Of a stretch of DNA of 64,000 nt, positions 15,016-22,995 are shown one piece after another (position 1 is the stretch's first letter; the number at the start of each line of letters is the position of its first letter). Source of the stretch: RGIG8775 sp045128735 (lineage in GTDB: Bacteria > Bacillota > Clostridia > Oscillospirales > CAG-272); NCBI GenBank assembly GCA_045128735.1, contig JBGVRT010000027.1, forward strand, positions 1 to 64,000, in the 5' to 3' direction. The notes under the pieces are model-generated. The model saw only the letters and a list, made by a program, of their open reading frames with translations, searched no databases and had not been told where the DNA came from. Both the position numbers and the translations under genes were made by a program.

Positions 15016-16125
15016 TTATTTTATTCTCTTTCCGTCAACGTAAACGGCTTTAAGCTCAAAATCGGGAGTTATAAGCAAAAAATCTGCCGCTCTTCCCTTT
15101 TTGATAACGCCGTATTCGCCGTCAATTCCCACCGCCTTAGCAGGATTATAGGTTGCTGCACGCACCGCGTCCTCCGTGGGAATACCGAATTTTACCGCCG
15201 ATTTAAGGCAATCGAAAAGCGTTGACGAGCTACCCGCTATCGTTCCGTCCTCAAGGGTAGCTTTGCCGTCCTTTACGATAACCTTAAGACCGCAGGAGTC
15301 ATACTCTCCGTCGGGCAGATAAGCAGGACGGACCGAGTCGGACACAAGCACCAATCGCTCCGCGCCCACCGCCTTATAAAGCAGTCTGACCATTGCGGGG
15401 TGGATGTGCATTCCGTCGGAAATGCACTCGCACATTACTTCGCCGTCTATCGCCGCGCCAAGCGCGCCGGGGTTGCGGTGGTGAAGCCCTCTCATAGCGT
15501 TAAAGCTGTGTGTAAGCTGTGTTACGCCCCACTCAATGGCTTTCACCATAATATCGTAGTCGGCATCGGTATGACCTGCCGCCACCTTTACCTCGTTCTT
15601 TACCGCCTTGACGAACTCCTCTGCACCCTCGTTTTCGGGAGCGATGCTTATAAGCCTTACAAGTCCGCCCGATGCGGCATTGATTTTGCGGAATTCCTCT
15701 ACATCGGGGGTTCTGATATACTCGGGGTTTTGTGCTCCCTTATATTTCATTGAAAAATACGGACCCTCCAAATGCATTCCCGCAATTTTTGCGCCGCTCA
15801 CCTTGCTTTTTGCCTCAGCAACTGTTTTTGCGGCAATCATCAGCTCCTCAGTGCTTTGGGTGGCAGTGGTTGGCAAAAACGCCGTTGTTCCGTGCTCTCC
15901 CTCGAAGCGTGAAAGAGCCTCAAGTGCCTCAAGTGTGCCGTCCTTAGCCTCATATCCGATTGCGCCGTGAGTATGCACGTCCACAAGTCCGGGAATCATC
16001 ATAAGACCTTCGCAGTCTAAAACCTCGCCGTCAGAGCTATCTGAGAAAACGCCGTTCTCAACGCAAATATCGCCTTTGACAAACTTAAAATCCTCGTTGT
16101 AAACCGCAAGATTTTTGAATTTCAT
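15016..16125 (-). CDS. nagA: N-acetylglucosamine-6-phosphate deacetylase (second copy)
   Basis: 369 residues. Start is the ATG at 16125 with GAGGTG upstream. Motifs: LVDVHTHGAIGYE, IAGMHLEGPYF, VAAGHTDADYD, QLTHSFNAM and LVSDSVRP, the complete metal and catalytic set. It is only distantly similar to the copy at 8064-9227. It is the third gene of a compact operon (9-bp gap to the NagB-ROK fusion) and would supply glucosamine-6-phosphate to the NagB half of that fusion. Cytoplasmic. Confidence 0.93.
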   Translation of the reverse strand: MKFKNLAVYNEDFKFVKGDICVENGVFSDSSDGEVLDCEGLMMIPGLVDVHTHGAIGYEAKDGTLEALEALSRFEGEHGTTAFLPTTATQSTEELMIAAKTVAEAKSKVSGAKIAGMHLEGPYFSMKYKGAQNPEYIRTPDVEEFRKINAASGGLVRLISIAPENEGAEEFVKAVKNEVKVAAGHTDADYDIMVKAIEWGVTQLTHSFNAMRGLHHRNPGALGAAIDGEVMCECISDGMHIHPAMVRLLYKAVGAERLVLVSDSVRPAYLPDGEYDSCGLKVIVKDGKATLEDGTIAGSSSTLFDCLKSAVKFGIPTEDAVRAATYNPAKAVGIDGEYGVIKKGRAADFLLITPDFELKAVYVDGKRIK

Positions 16126-16134
16126 CAAATCACC

Positions 16135-17751
16135 TCACACACGGCAAAGAAGCGCCGCACCGATTATTCCCGCATCGTTGCCAAGGCAGGAAATCTTTAT
16201 TTTTACGTTTGAGTTAAGCTTCTGTGCAAGAGGCACGGACAGCGCCTCGCCTGCCTCCGAGATTCCTCCCGAAAGCACCACTACATCGGGGCAGAACACG
16301 TTAACTATGTTCTTAAGACCGATTGCAAGGTAGGTTACGTATCTGTCAACGACTTCCTTTGCCACGGGGCATCCTGCCTCTGCGGCAGAAAATGCCGTCT
16401 TTCCGTCAGCAGAACCGTTTTCCCCAACAAGCTTTGCAAGCATACTGTCGGGGGCGTTCTTTGCCGCCTCCTCGGTAAGCTCTATAAGGGCGGTAGCCGA
16501 AGCATAACGCTCCCAACATCCCACCGAGCCGCAAGCGCACTGTTTGCCGTTTGCATCGATACACATATGACCTATTTCGCCTGCCTCGCCGCCGCCAACG
16601 TATATCTTATTGTCGATGATTATGCCGCCGCCGATACCCGTACCGAGCGTGACCATAACCATATTTTTAACGTCCTTACCCTCACCCGCAACAGACTCGC
16701 CAAGCGCGGCGCAGTTAGCATCGTTATTGATAAACACGGGCATCTTAAGCTTATCTCCAAGCATTTTTGCAAGGGGTATATTATTGAAAGGAAGATTGGT
16801 TGCTCTTACAGTATTGGTTTCGAAATTTATTACACCCGGAGTTCCTACGCCCACCGAGCTTATGGGGTATTTCTCGGCAATTTCGCGACACTTGTGCACG
16901 ATATTGTCAACAATTTCCTCAGTGCTCTTTTCCTTATGTGTAGGAATAGAGTCCTTATAGATTATGTTATTAAGTCCGTCGATAACGCCGAACTTTACGT
17001 TTGTTCCGCCAATGTCCACGCCAAGGGCAACGCCTGCGTACGCCTCGCGGTCACAGATAAGCACTACGTCGGGGTGAACGTTGAGGAGCGTTGCGGGCAC
17101 AGACGTGTTTATTGCGCCCTTAAGGAGCTCAGCCACAACAGCCGCCTTGGTGCGTCCGCTTGCAAGCAGAACTATTTTTCTCGATTTGAGAATGCTTGCC
17201 ATACCCATAGTAAGCGCCTTGGTGGGCACCTCGTCGCGACTTTCGAAGAAGCGCGAATTTGCGTCGATGGTGCTTTGGGTCAAGTCAGTAAGGTGGGTAA
17301 TGGTGTTAAGGTTATTGTCGGGCTCGTTAAAGCCGATATGTCCGTTCTGACCAATGCCGAGAATCTGAAGGTCGATACCGCCTGCGGCGTTTATCATTCC
17401 CTCGTAGCGAAGGCACTCGCCCTCGGGGTCGTCGGTTGCTCCGTTGGGCACGTGTGTATGTGCCAAATCTATATTTATCTTCGAAAACAGATTTTCGTTC
17501 ATAAAATAACGGTAGCTCTGGGAATTCTCGGGGCTTATGGGGTAGTACTCGTCAAGATTGAAGCTTGTTACGTCGGAGAAATCAATCTCGCCGTTCTTCT
17601 CCATTTCGACGAGATTCTCGTAAAGTCCTATAGGTGTGGAGCCCGTAGCAAGTCCAAGTACGCAATCGGGCTTAAGTATTATCTGGCTTGCCACAAGCTT
17701 TGCGGCACGCATTGACATTTCTTTATAATCGTTGCAAACTATTACTCTCAT
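16135..17751 (-). CDS. nagB: Fusion of glucosamine-6-phosphate deaminase (NagB) and ROK-family sugar kinase
   Basis: 538 residues in one frame. Residues 1-239 are a full NagB: LGLATGSTPIGLYENL, TSFNLDEYYPI and ILGIGQNGHIGFNEPDNN. From residue ~241 a full ROK kinase begins with no linker: ALGVDIGGTNVKFGVID, SVGVGTPGVINF, NNDANCAALGE, TLGTGIGGGIIID, the ROK signature GGGEAGEIGHM and the zinc ligands CACGSVGCWE. NagB converts glucosamine-6-P to fructose-6-P and ammonia; the ROK half should phosphorylate glucose, GlcNAc or ManNAc with ATP. Together with NagA next door the operon could take free GlcNAc to fructose-6-P. Ribosome site GAGGAG precedes ATG 17751; nahK ends 9 bp upstream. No frameshift or stop separates the halves. 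Confidence 0.95.
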   Translation of the reverse strand: MRVIVCNDYKEMSMRAAKLVASQIILKPDCVLGLATGSTPIGLYENLVEMEKNGEIDFSDVTSFNLDEYYPISPENSQSYRYFMNENLFSKINIDLAHTHVPNGATDDPEGECLRYEGMINAAGGIDLQILGIGQNGHIGFNEPDNNLNTITHLTDLTQSTIDANSRFFESRDEVPTKALTMGMASILKSRKIVLLASGRTKAAVVAELLKGAINTSVPATLLNVHPDVVLICDREAYAGVALGVDIGGTNVKFGVIDGLNNIIYKDSIPTHKEKSTEEIVDNIVHKCREIAEKYPISSVGVGTPGVINFETNTVRATNLPFNNIPLAKMLGDKLKMPVFINNDANCAALGESVAGEGKDVKNMVMVTLGTGIGGGIIIDNKIYVGGGEAGEIGHMCIDANGKQCACGSVGCWERYASATALIELTEEAAKNAPDSMLAKLVGENGSADGKTAFSAAEAGCPVAKEVVDRYVTYLAIGLKNIVNVFCPDVVVLSGGISEAGEALSVPLAQKLNSNVKIKISCLGNDAGIIGAALLCRV

Positions 17752-17760
17752 TTTTGCTCC

Positions 17761-18834
17761 TCAGATATATTTAGCAACTATTTTTTTCATATCCTCAAGC
17801 TTTGTTTCTATATCGGCAACAAGCTTGAACTGTGTACGTGCGCGGTCAAGGTTGTGGTGCTCGCGGTGTATCTTGAAATAGGTATCGCCGCTTAGGTAGT
17901 CACCGAGGAATCTCATTCCGCACTCGTATGTAAGAAGCTTTGCCGAGAAGGGCAGAAGCTCTATTTCGGTAGGAGTAAGCTTATCTCTCACCTCACCGAG
18001 AAAGCCCTTTGTAAACGCCTCGAAAAGCTCAAGGTCAAAGTAAATCTTATCAAGGTCAACCTCGTCCTCAGCACCCGAGGACGCACCGAAGCGAAGCGCG
18101 TCGCCGTAGTCGTAAAGAAGCGAGCCGGGCATAACCGTATCAAGGTCGATAACGCAAACGCCCTCGCCTGTAGTGGCGTCAAGCATTACATTATTAAGCT
18201 TTGTATCGTTATGTGTAACGCGCACAGGCACCTTACCTGCGGCGATAGCGTCAAGAACCACAGCCGCGTCAGCCTTGCGCGCAAGAACAAAGTCTATCTC
18301 CTTCTGCACAGACGCGCGTCTGCCCGCAAGGTCGTCAGCAACCGCCTTTTCAAAGTCACCGAAGCGCTTTACCGTGTCGTGGAAGAAAGGAATGGTGTCG
18401 TAAAGCTTCTCTGCGGGGTAGTCGGCAAGCATATTCTGAAATCTGCCGAAGGCGCGTGCCGCCTGGCAAAACTGCTCGGGGCTTTCAACCATTTCGTAGC
18501 TGACCGCATTTTCAACGTAGTTGTACATTCTGAAATAATTGCCATCAGAGGTCTTGTAATAGTTATCACCGTTTACCGTCTTGATAACTCTAAGCGTTTC
18601 TCTTTCGGGGTCTCCGCCTGCGGCGATTATCTTCTCGCGCAAAAACTCAGTAACTCCCACGATGTTACTCATTACCTGGTCGGGATTTTTGAATATAGCG
18701 TGATTTATACGCTGAAGGATATACCTGGGCTCGCTGTCGGCAATATAGGTATCGTTGATATGTCCGTTTCCGTACGGCTCAACGTTTATGTCTATAGAGA
18801 AATTTTTAACTATTTCAGCAAGTGTGCAATTCAT
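17761..18834 (-). CDS. nahK: N-acetylhexosamine 1-kinase-like phosphotransferase (NahK type)
   Basis: 357 residues from the ATG at 18834, which follows GGAGG by 6 bases; a TTG upstream lies inside that site. The APH-fold kinase motifs are THNDTKLNNVMLD (catalytic loop) and VCVIDLDTVMPGSLLYDYGD (metal-binding Asp), followed by ALRFGASSGAEDE, closely as in bifidobacterial NahK of about 360 residues. NahK phosphorylates GlcNAc or GalNAc at C1 with ATP, as in lacto-N-biose/galacto-N-biose use. It heads the operon nahK, nagB-ROK, nagA and is divergent from an AraC regulator. No lacto-N-biose phosphorylase is in the window, so the 1-kinase assignment is by similarity. Confidence 0.85.
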   Translation of the reverse strand: MNCTLAEIVKNFSIDINVEPYGNGHINDTYIADSEPRYILQRINHAIFKNPDQVMSNIVGVTEFLREKIIAAGGDPERETLRVIKTVNGDNYYKTSDGNYFRMYNYVENAVSYEMVESPEQFCQAARAFGRFQNMLADYPAEKLYDTIPFFHDTVKRFGDFEKAVADDLAGRRASVQKEIDFVLARKADAAVVLDAIAAGKVPVRVTHNDTKLNNVMLDATTGEGVCVIDLDTVMPGSLLYDYGDALRFGASSGAEDEVDLDKIYFDLELFEAFTKGFLGEVRDKLTPTEIELLPFSAKLLTYECGMRFLGDYLSGDTYFKIHREHHNLDRARTQFKLVADIETKLEDMKKIVAKYI

Positions 18835-18870
18835 AATGTCCTCCAAAAATTTATTTTACATTTTCATTTT

Positions 18871-18899
18871 ATCATATTCGTCAAAAATTTTATTTACAA
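18871..18899 (-). promoter_or_regulatory. Promoter of the nahK operon
   Basis: Minus-strand TTGTAA (18894-18899), 17-bp spacer, TATGAT (18871-18876). The -35 hexamer lies inside the first of two direct repeats (see 18893-18926). Confidence 0.65.
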
Positions 18900-18926
18900 A
18901 ATCAGCTTATATCTTTACAAAATCGG
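18893..18926. promoter_or_regulatory. Paired direct repeats, candidate AraC operator
   Basis: TTTACAAAATCAG (18893-18905) and TTTACAAAATCGG (18914-18926) differ at one base and are offset by 21 bp, two helical turns. One covers the -35 of the nahK promoter, the other the -35 of the AraC promoter. This is the spacing expected for an AraC dimer controlling both directions. Confidence 0.6.
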
Positions 18927-18942
18927 TCAAATGTGGTATAAT
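18914..18942 (+). promoter_or_regulatory. Promoter of the AraC regulator at 18964
   Basis: TTTACA (18914-18919), 17-bp spacer, TATAAT (18937-18942); start codon 22 bases downstream after a purine-rich GGGGGCG site. Confidence 0.75.
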
Positions 18943-18963
18943 ATATAAAAAGGGGGCGAAAAA

Positions 18964-19866
18964 ATGAGCAAAACGCTATACACCGCCACAAGATTGCGCG
19001 AAGAAATTGCGATATCCGAAATAGTTACGGTGCATTATTTTGAGTTTTCAAAGGACTACCGCTTTGGCGGTGAATCTCATGGCTTCTGGGAACTTGTATA
19101 CGTTGACAACGGCGAGCTTACCGCGGTCACAAAAAACGCACAGCGCAACCTGAAAAGCGGCGATATGTTTTTTCACCGTCCAAACGAGTGGCACTCGCTT
19201 ATGGCTGACGGCGTTAACGCATCCACCGCGATAATTGTAAGCTTCTACTGCAATTCGGCTGCTATGGAACGGCTTACGGAGCGCATATGGCATACGGGCA
19301 ACAGCGAGCGTGCCCTGCTTTCGGAGATTATAAGGGAATCGGAAAACGCCTTTGACTCTCCCCTTTCAGATTTGGTTACTCCCAAGCTGAAGCGAAAAAA
19401 ACAACAGCTTTTCGGTGCAGAGCAAATTATAAAGCTTGACCTTTGCAAGCTTATTATCTCGCTTTTACGCGAGGAGTTCTCCCCTGCCTCGGCAACCACC
19501 AAGCGCAACCTTGGCAAGAGTCTTTTCGGTGAGATATGCGAATATCTTTCTGATAATCTTGACAAAAAGCTCAGCCTTGAGGATATGGCGCATCACTTGG
19601 GAATAAGCAAAACCGCGCTAAAGCAGTTGTTTCGGGAAATGGTCGGCTACGGTGCGTGCGAACACTTCATAAAAATGAAAATAGACCGCGCCAAAACGCT
19701 TATACGCGAGGAAAATTACAACTTTACGCAGATAGCCGAAATGCTTGGCTACAACAGCGTTCACTATTTTTCGACGCAGTTCAAAAAAATTGTAAATATG
19801 TCGCCCACCGAATACGCAGGCTCAATCAAGGCGCTGACAGGCGAGGCTGAAAAATTTTCACAATAG
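18964..19866 (+). CDS. AraC-family transcriptional regulator of the nahK operon
   Basis: 300 residues. The N-terminal cupin has FGGESHGFWELVYVDNGELT and GDMFFHRPNEWHSL; a variable helical linker follows; the C-terminal double HTH has LSLEDMAHHLGISKTALKQL and FTQIAEMLGYNSVHYFSTQF. It is divergent from nahK with near-identical 13-bp repeats in the shared region, so it most likely activates that operon when an amino sugar binds, and regulates itself. Confidence 0.92.
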   Translation: MSKTLYTATRLREEIAISEIVTVHYFEFSKDYRFGGESHGFWELVYVDNGELTAVTKNAQRNLKSGDMFFHRPNEWHSLMADGVNASTAIIVSFYCNSAAMERLTERIWHTGNSERALLSEIIRESENAFDSPLSDLVTPKLKRKKQQLFGAEQIIKLDLCKLIISLLREEFSPASATTKRNLGKSLFGEICEYLSDNLDKKLSLEDMAHHLGISKTALKQLFREMVGYGACEHFIKMKIDRAKTLIREENYNFTQIAEMLGYNSVHYFSTQFKKIVNMSPTEYAGSIKALTGEAEKFSQ

Positions 19867-19880
19867 CAGACATCAAAACA

Positions 19881-19905
19881 AGGGACTAAGGATGACTTAG
19901 TCCCT
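19881..19905 (+). terminator. Terminator after the AraC gene
   Basis: AGGGACTAAG/CTTAGTCCCT, a 10-bp perfect stem followed by TTTACAC, 15 bases after the stop codon. The tail CCCTTTACACACGTCGGATTT and the later GATAAATTGG resemble the repeat after glnA. Confidence 0.6.
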
Positions 19906-19960
19906 TTACACACGTCGGATTTGGGTGCAGATAAATTGGTTTCATTTTTTTGCATACTAA

Positions 19961-19990
19961 AGGGGCTGATTCGCCATGAATCAGCCCTCT
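19961..19990 (-). terminator. Terminator of the Na/Pi cotransporter gene
   Basis: AGGG(G)CTGATTC/GAATCAGCCCT stem; on the minus strand it is followed by CCTTTAGTATGC. Another member of the GGGGCTGA palindrome family. Confidence 0.65.
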
Positions 19991-19995
19991 TAATT

Positions 19996-21753
19996 TTAAT
20001 TTACCGCACGAAGCGAATATTTTTCTGAAAACTCCTTATAGTGCTTATCATAGACCTCGTTACCGCGTCTGAGCGCCTTATTATATCCGTGCATACCGAG
20101 ACTGCTATGCGCAATCTCAATAACACAGCCCGCAACGTTGGAGCAATGGTCGGAAATTCGCTCCAAGTTTGTCAGCAGGTCGGAAAGGATAAAGCCAAGC
20201 TCAATGGTACACTCGTTGTTCTGAAGTCTCTTGATGTGATTAAGCTTGATGTGGACCTTAAGGTTATCAACCACCTCTTCAAGGGGCTCGACCTTTGCGG
20301 CGAATTCAAGGCTGTTCTCGGTAAACGCCGACAGCGCCACGCCGAGAATTTCACGTACCGCGCCCATCATAACGCCAAGCTCGCCCTTTGCCTGCTCCGA
20401 GAAGGAGATTTTCTTGGTGTTTATCTCCTCTGCCGACTCACCAAGGTTTACCGCGTGGTCGGAGATTCGCTCAAGGTCTCCGATGATATGAAGCAGCTTT
20501 GTAACTTCAAGGCTGTCGTGCTCCGAGAGGTCGCATTTTGCAAGCTTTACAAGGTACGAGCCTATCTCGTCCTCATAGATATCAACCTTATCTTCTTCGT
20601 TGTTTATCTCGTCAAGCTTTTTCCTGTCAAACTTATCAAAGAGGTCAAGCGACTTAAGAAGCGACTCAACCGAAAGTTTAGCCATATCGACTGTTACGTT
20701 GCGGCAACGGTCAAGCGCAACGCTGGGGGTAGTAAGGAGACGGTCGTCGAAAAGGCTGACCTTTTCGTCCGCGTCCTTTTTGTCTCTGACAGTAGCAACG
20801 GCAAGCTTCTCAAGCAGCTTGTGGCAAGGAAGAAGAATCGCCGTACAACCCACGTTGAAGGCGGTGTGAACTATCGCGATATACTTTTCGTCGATGGCGT
20901 CGCCAAGGAAGCCGAAGCCAACCACCGAATTGGCGATATAGAACACCGAAAGCAGTGTAACCGTGCCGATAATATTAAAGTAAAGGTGCACCATTGCCAC
21001 TCGGCGCGCGTTTTTATTAGTGCCCACCGAGGAAATCATCGCCGTAACGCAGGTACCGATGTTCTGACCCATAATTATGGGAATAGCTGAGCCGAACGTT
21101 ACAGCGCCCGTAGCCGAAAGAGCCTGAAGAATACCAACCGATGCCGAGGAGCTTTGAATTATAGCGGTTATCAGCGCGCCGGCAAGAACTCCGAGAAGCG
21201 GATTGTCGAACATAAGAAGGATATTTCCAAACGCCTCGCTCTCCTTAAGCGGAGCAACCGCGTCGGTCATAATATCCATACCGTAAATGAGCACGGCAAA
21301 GCCTAAAAGTATAAGTCCGATATCCTTCTTTTTCGCGTTTTTGAGGAAGATGTAGAGCACAACTCCCACAAGTGCAAGAATGGGGGTGAAGGACGTGGGC
21401 TTCAGCATTGTCATAAAGAAGTTGTCGCCGCTTACCCCCATAAGGCTGAGAATCCAAGCGGTGATAGTCGTTCCCACATTGGCACCCATAATAACGGGAA
21501 TTACCGCAGAGAGCGACATAAGCCCCGAGTTAACAAAGCCCACAAGCATAACCGTGGTAGCCGACGAGCTTTGAATTATTGCAGTGACTGCCGCACCGAG
21601 GACGAAGCCCTTTATTGGGTTAGAAGTCATTTTTGTAAGCAGGTTCTTAAGCTGTGAGCCTGCGCTTTTTTCAAGCGCGTCGCCCATTACGGTCATACCG
21701 AACAGAAAAAGACAGATGCCGCCGATAAGCGTTAATACGTTGGTGAAATCCAT
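19996..21753 (-). CDS. Na/Pi cotransporter (NptA/PNaS family) with C-terminal PhoU-like domain
   Basis: 585 residues. The N-terminal ~320 residues are membrane-spanning with the two inverted family repeats, each with the QSSS motif (ITAIIQSSSATTVM and ALITAIIQSSSASVGI) plus GANVGTTITAW and GQNIGTCVTAM. Residues ~350-560 are helical and PhoU-like (HIIGDLERISDHAVNLGE and LLTNLERISDHCSNVAG). It imports phosphate with sodium. GGAGG precedes ATG 21753. A TTTAAC-N5-TTTAAC repeat directly upstream suggests control by a PhoP-type regulator, possibly the response regulator at 11745-12416. Confidence 0.93.
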   Translation of the reverse strand: MDFTNVLTLIGGICLFLFGMTVMGDALEKSAGSQLKNLLTKMTSNPIKGFVLGAAVTAIIQSSSATTVMLVGFVNSGLMSLSAVIPVIMGANVGTTITAWILSLMGVSGDNFFMTMLKPTSFTPILALVGVVLYIFLKNAKKKDIGLILLGFAVLIYGMDIMTDAVAPLKESEAFGNILLMFDNPLLGVLAGALITAIIQSSSASVGILQALSATGAVTFGSAIPIIMGQNIGTCVTAMISSVGTNKNARRVAMVHLYFNIIGTVTLLSVFYIANSVVGFGFLGDAIDEKYIAIVHTAFNVGCTAILLPCHKLLEKLAVATVRDKKDADEKVSLFDDRLLTTPSVALDRCRNVTVDMAKLSVESLLKSLDLFDKFDRKKLDEINNEEDKVDIYEDEIGSYLVKLAKCDLSEHDSLEVTKLLHIIGDLERISDHAVNLGESAEEINTKKISFSEQAKGELGVMMGAVREILGVALSAFTENSLEFAAKVEPLEEVVDNLKVHIKLNHIKRLQNNECTIELGFILSDLLTNLERISDHCSNVAGCVIEIAHSSLGMHGYNKALRRGNEVYDKHYKEFSEKYSLRAVN

Positions 21754-21784
21754 AACAGACCTCCGAATTTTTCAAATTTTGTCC

Positions 21785-21849
21785 ATTGTATCAATTTTAA
21801 CAAAATTATGTAAAATCCGAAAGTCTGTCCGTGTTAAATCTAAGTTAAA
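21785..21849 (-). promoter_or_regulatory. Promoter of the Na/Pi cotransporter with PhoP-box-like repeat
   Basis: Minus strand: TTTAAC-TTAGA-TTTAACA (21849-21832), then TTTACA (21814-21809), an 18-bp spacer and TACAAT (21790-21785). The repeat has the same 11-bp period as the sites at 12474-12490 and 13336-13352. It ends exactly at the rsmA stop codon. Confidence 0.55.
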
Positions 21850-22713
21850 TTATGAATTTTTAAGCTCCAAAAGCAGGTCGGAGAGCGTGCAGAACTGCGC
21901 CACGTCAAGCTTTTCGCCGCGTATGTCGGGGCGATGACCCGCACGCTCGATTACCTCCGCAAGCTTGTCCTTGGAAAGCTCGGGGAAGCTTGCCGAAAGG
22001 GCGTTAAGGAGCGTTTTGCGCCTTTGCTCAAACGCAGCCTTGATAACGCGGAAGAAGAGCTCCTCATCCTTTGGCTTGCATGGCTTGTCCTTATAGAGTC
22101 TGATACGCACCACGCTGGAGTTGACCTTTGGGGGCGGCATAAAGTTGTCGGCGTTTACCGTGAACAGCTTTTCCGCCTCACCGTAGTAGGAAAGCACCGC
22201 GGTTATAGCACCGCAATCCTTGCTTCCCGCCTTTGCGCAGAGACGGTCTGCCACCTCTGACTGAATCATTATGGTGATGTAATCGAAAGGTAAGCGCGAT
22301 TCAAGCAGCTTCATAAGTATTGGCGTAGTGATGTAGTACGGCAGGTTGGCGCAGACCGACACGCCGCCCTCGAAGTAGGGCGCAAGGAGCGCCTCAAGGT
22401 CGGTTTTCATTACGTCCTCGTTTATAACGGTAACGTTGTCGTAGCCGTCAAGTGTGTAGGAAAGCACGGGAATAAGTCCGCGGTCAATCTCAAGGGCAAT
22501 GACCTTGTCGTAACGCTCGGCAAGCTCGCAGGTCAGCGTGCCAATGCCCGGACCTATTTCAAGAATTGTGTTCGAACGCCCCTCACAGCAGTATTCGGCA
22601 ATATCCTCTACCACCATTTTATTGGTGAGGAAGTTCTGACCGAACTCCTTGTGGAATTTGATTCCGAAAACAGACATTATCTGCTTTATGTTTTTGATGT
22701 CGCAAAGATTCAT
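21850..22713 (-). CDS. rsmA: 16S rRNA dimethyladenosine transferase RsmA/KsgA
   Basis: 287 residues from the ATG at 22713 (MNLCDIKNIKQIMSV), which follows GAGG; in-frame codons upstream lack a ribosome site. SAM-binding motif TILEIGPGIGTLTCELAE and the adenine-pocket motif ANLPYYITTPILMKLLE are intact, as is the N-terminal FHKEFGQNFLTN. It dimethylates two adjacent adenines near the 3' end of 16S rRNA late in 30S assembly. It lies upstream of the Na/Pi gene, which has its own promoter. Confidence 0.97.
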   Translation of the reverse strand: MNLCDIKNIKQIMSVFGIKFHKEFGQNFLTNKMVVEDIAEYCCEGRSNTILEIGPGIGTLTCELAERYDKVIALEIDRGLIPVLSYTLDGYDNVTVINEDVMKTDLEALLAPYFEGGVSVCANLPYYITTPILMKLLESRLPFDYITIMIQSEVADRLCAKAGSKDCGAITAVLSYYGEAEKLFTVNADNFMPPPKVNSSVVRIRLYKDKPCKPKDEELFFRVIKAAFEQRRKTLLNALSASFPELSKDKLAEVIERAGHRPDIRGEKLDVAQFCTLSDLLLELKNS

Positions 22714-22900
22714 AGTTTTTACCTCAATACGCGCTCCGACACGCGTCAGTTTTATCATTATTACTATTGTACCATATTTTTTCAAAAAAATCAATCCATT
22801 TTTGATGAGAGAGCAATTTCGGTGGAGACGTACCGCTTTTTCTAAAAATGCAGCACAAAAACTTTTTGGAAGAGGTTTGGCTACAGTTGGTCAGCTCGAC

Positions 22901-22985
22901 AATAAATTGGTGTTTGCGCGTGCTCACGCGCCAAACACTAATTTATCGATGCGCAAAGGGGCTGAGTTAGTAACTCAGCCCCTTT
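22901..22985. repeat. Two-hairpin repeat element downstream of the giant surface-protein gene
   Basis: Stem B, 22901-22946 (ATAAATTGGTGTTTGCGCGTG paired with the ACGCGCCAAACACTAATTTAT arm), and stem A, 22955-22985 (AAAGGGGCTGAGTTA/TAACTCAGCCCCTTT). Read on the minus strand, A then GCG, then GATAAATTRGTGTTTG is the same unit as after glnA (14876-14952). Stem A also serves as terminator for the gene ending at 22996. The rest of 22714-22900 holds nothing recognisable beyond the rsmA ribosome site. Confidence 0.7.
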
Positions 22986-22995
22986 ATAATTTTAA

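Noticed and set aside
16567..17715. Open frame of 382 codons opposite the NagB-ROK gene
   Set aside because: Fully antisense to a well-supported enzyme fusion and without recognisable motifs.
20041..21090. Open frame of 349 codons opposite the Na/Pi cotransporter
   Set aside because: Shadow frame; the opposite strand has QSSS repeats and a PhoU-like domain.
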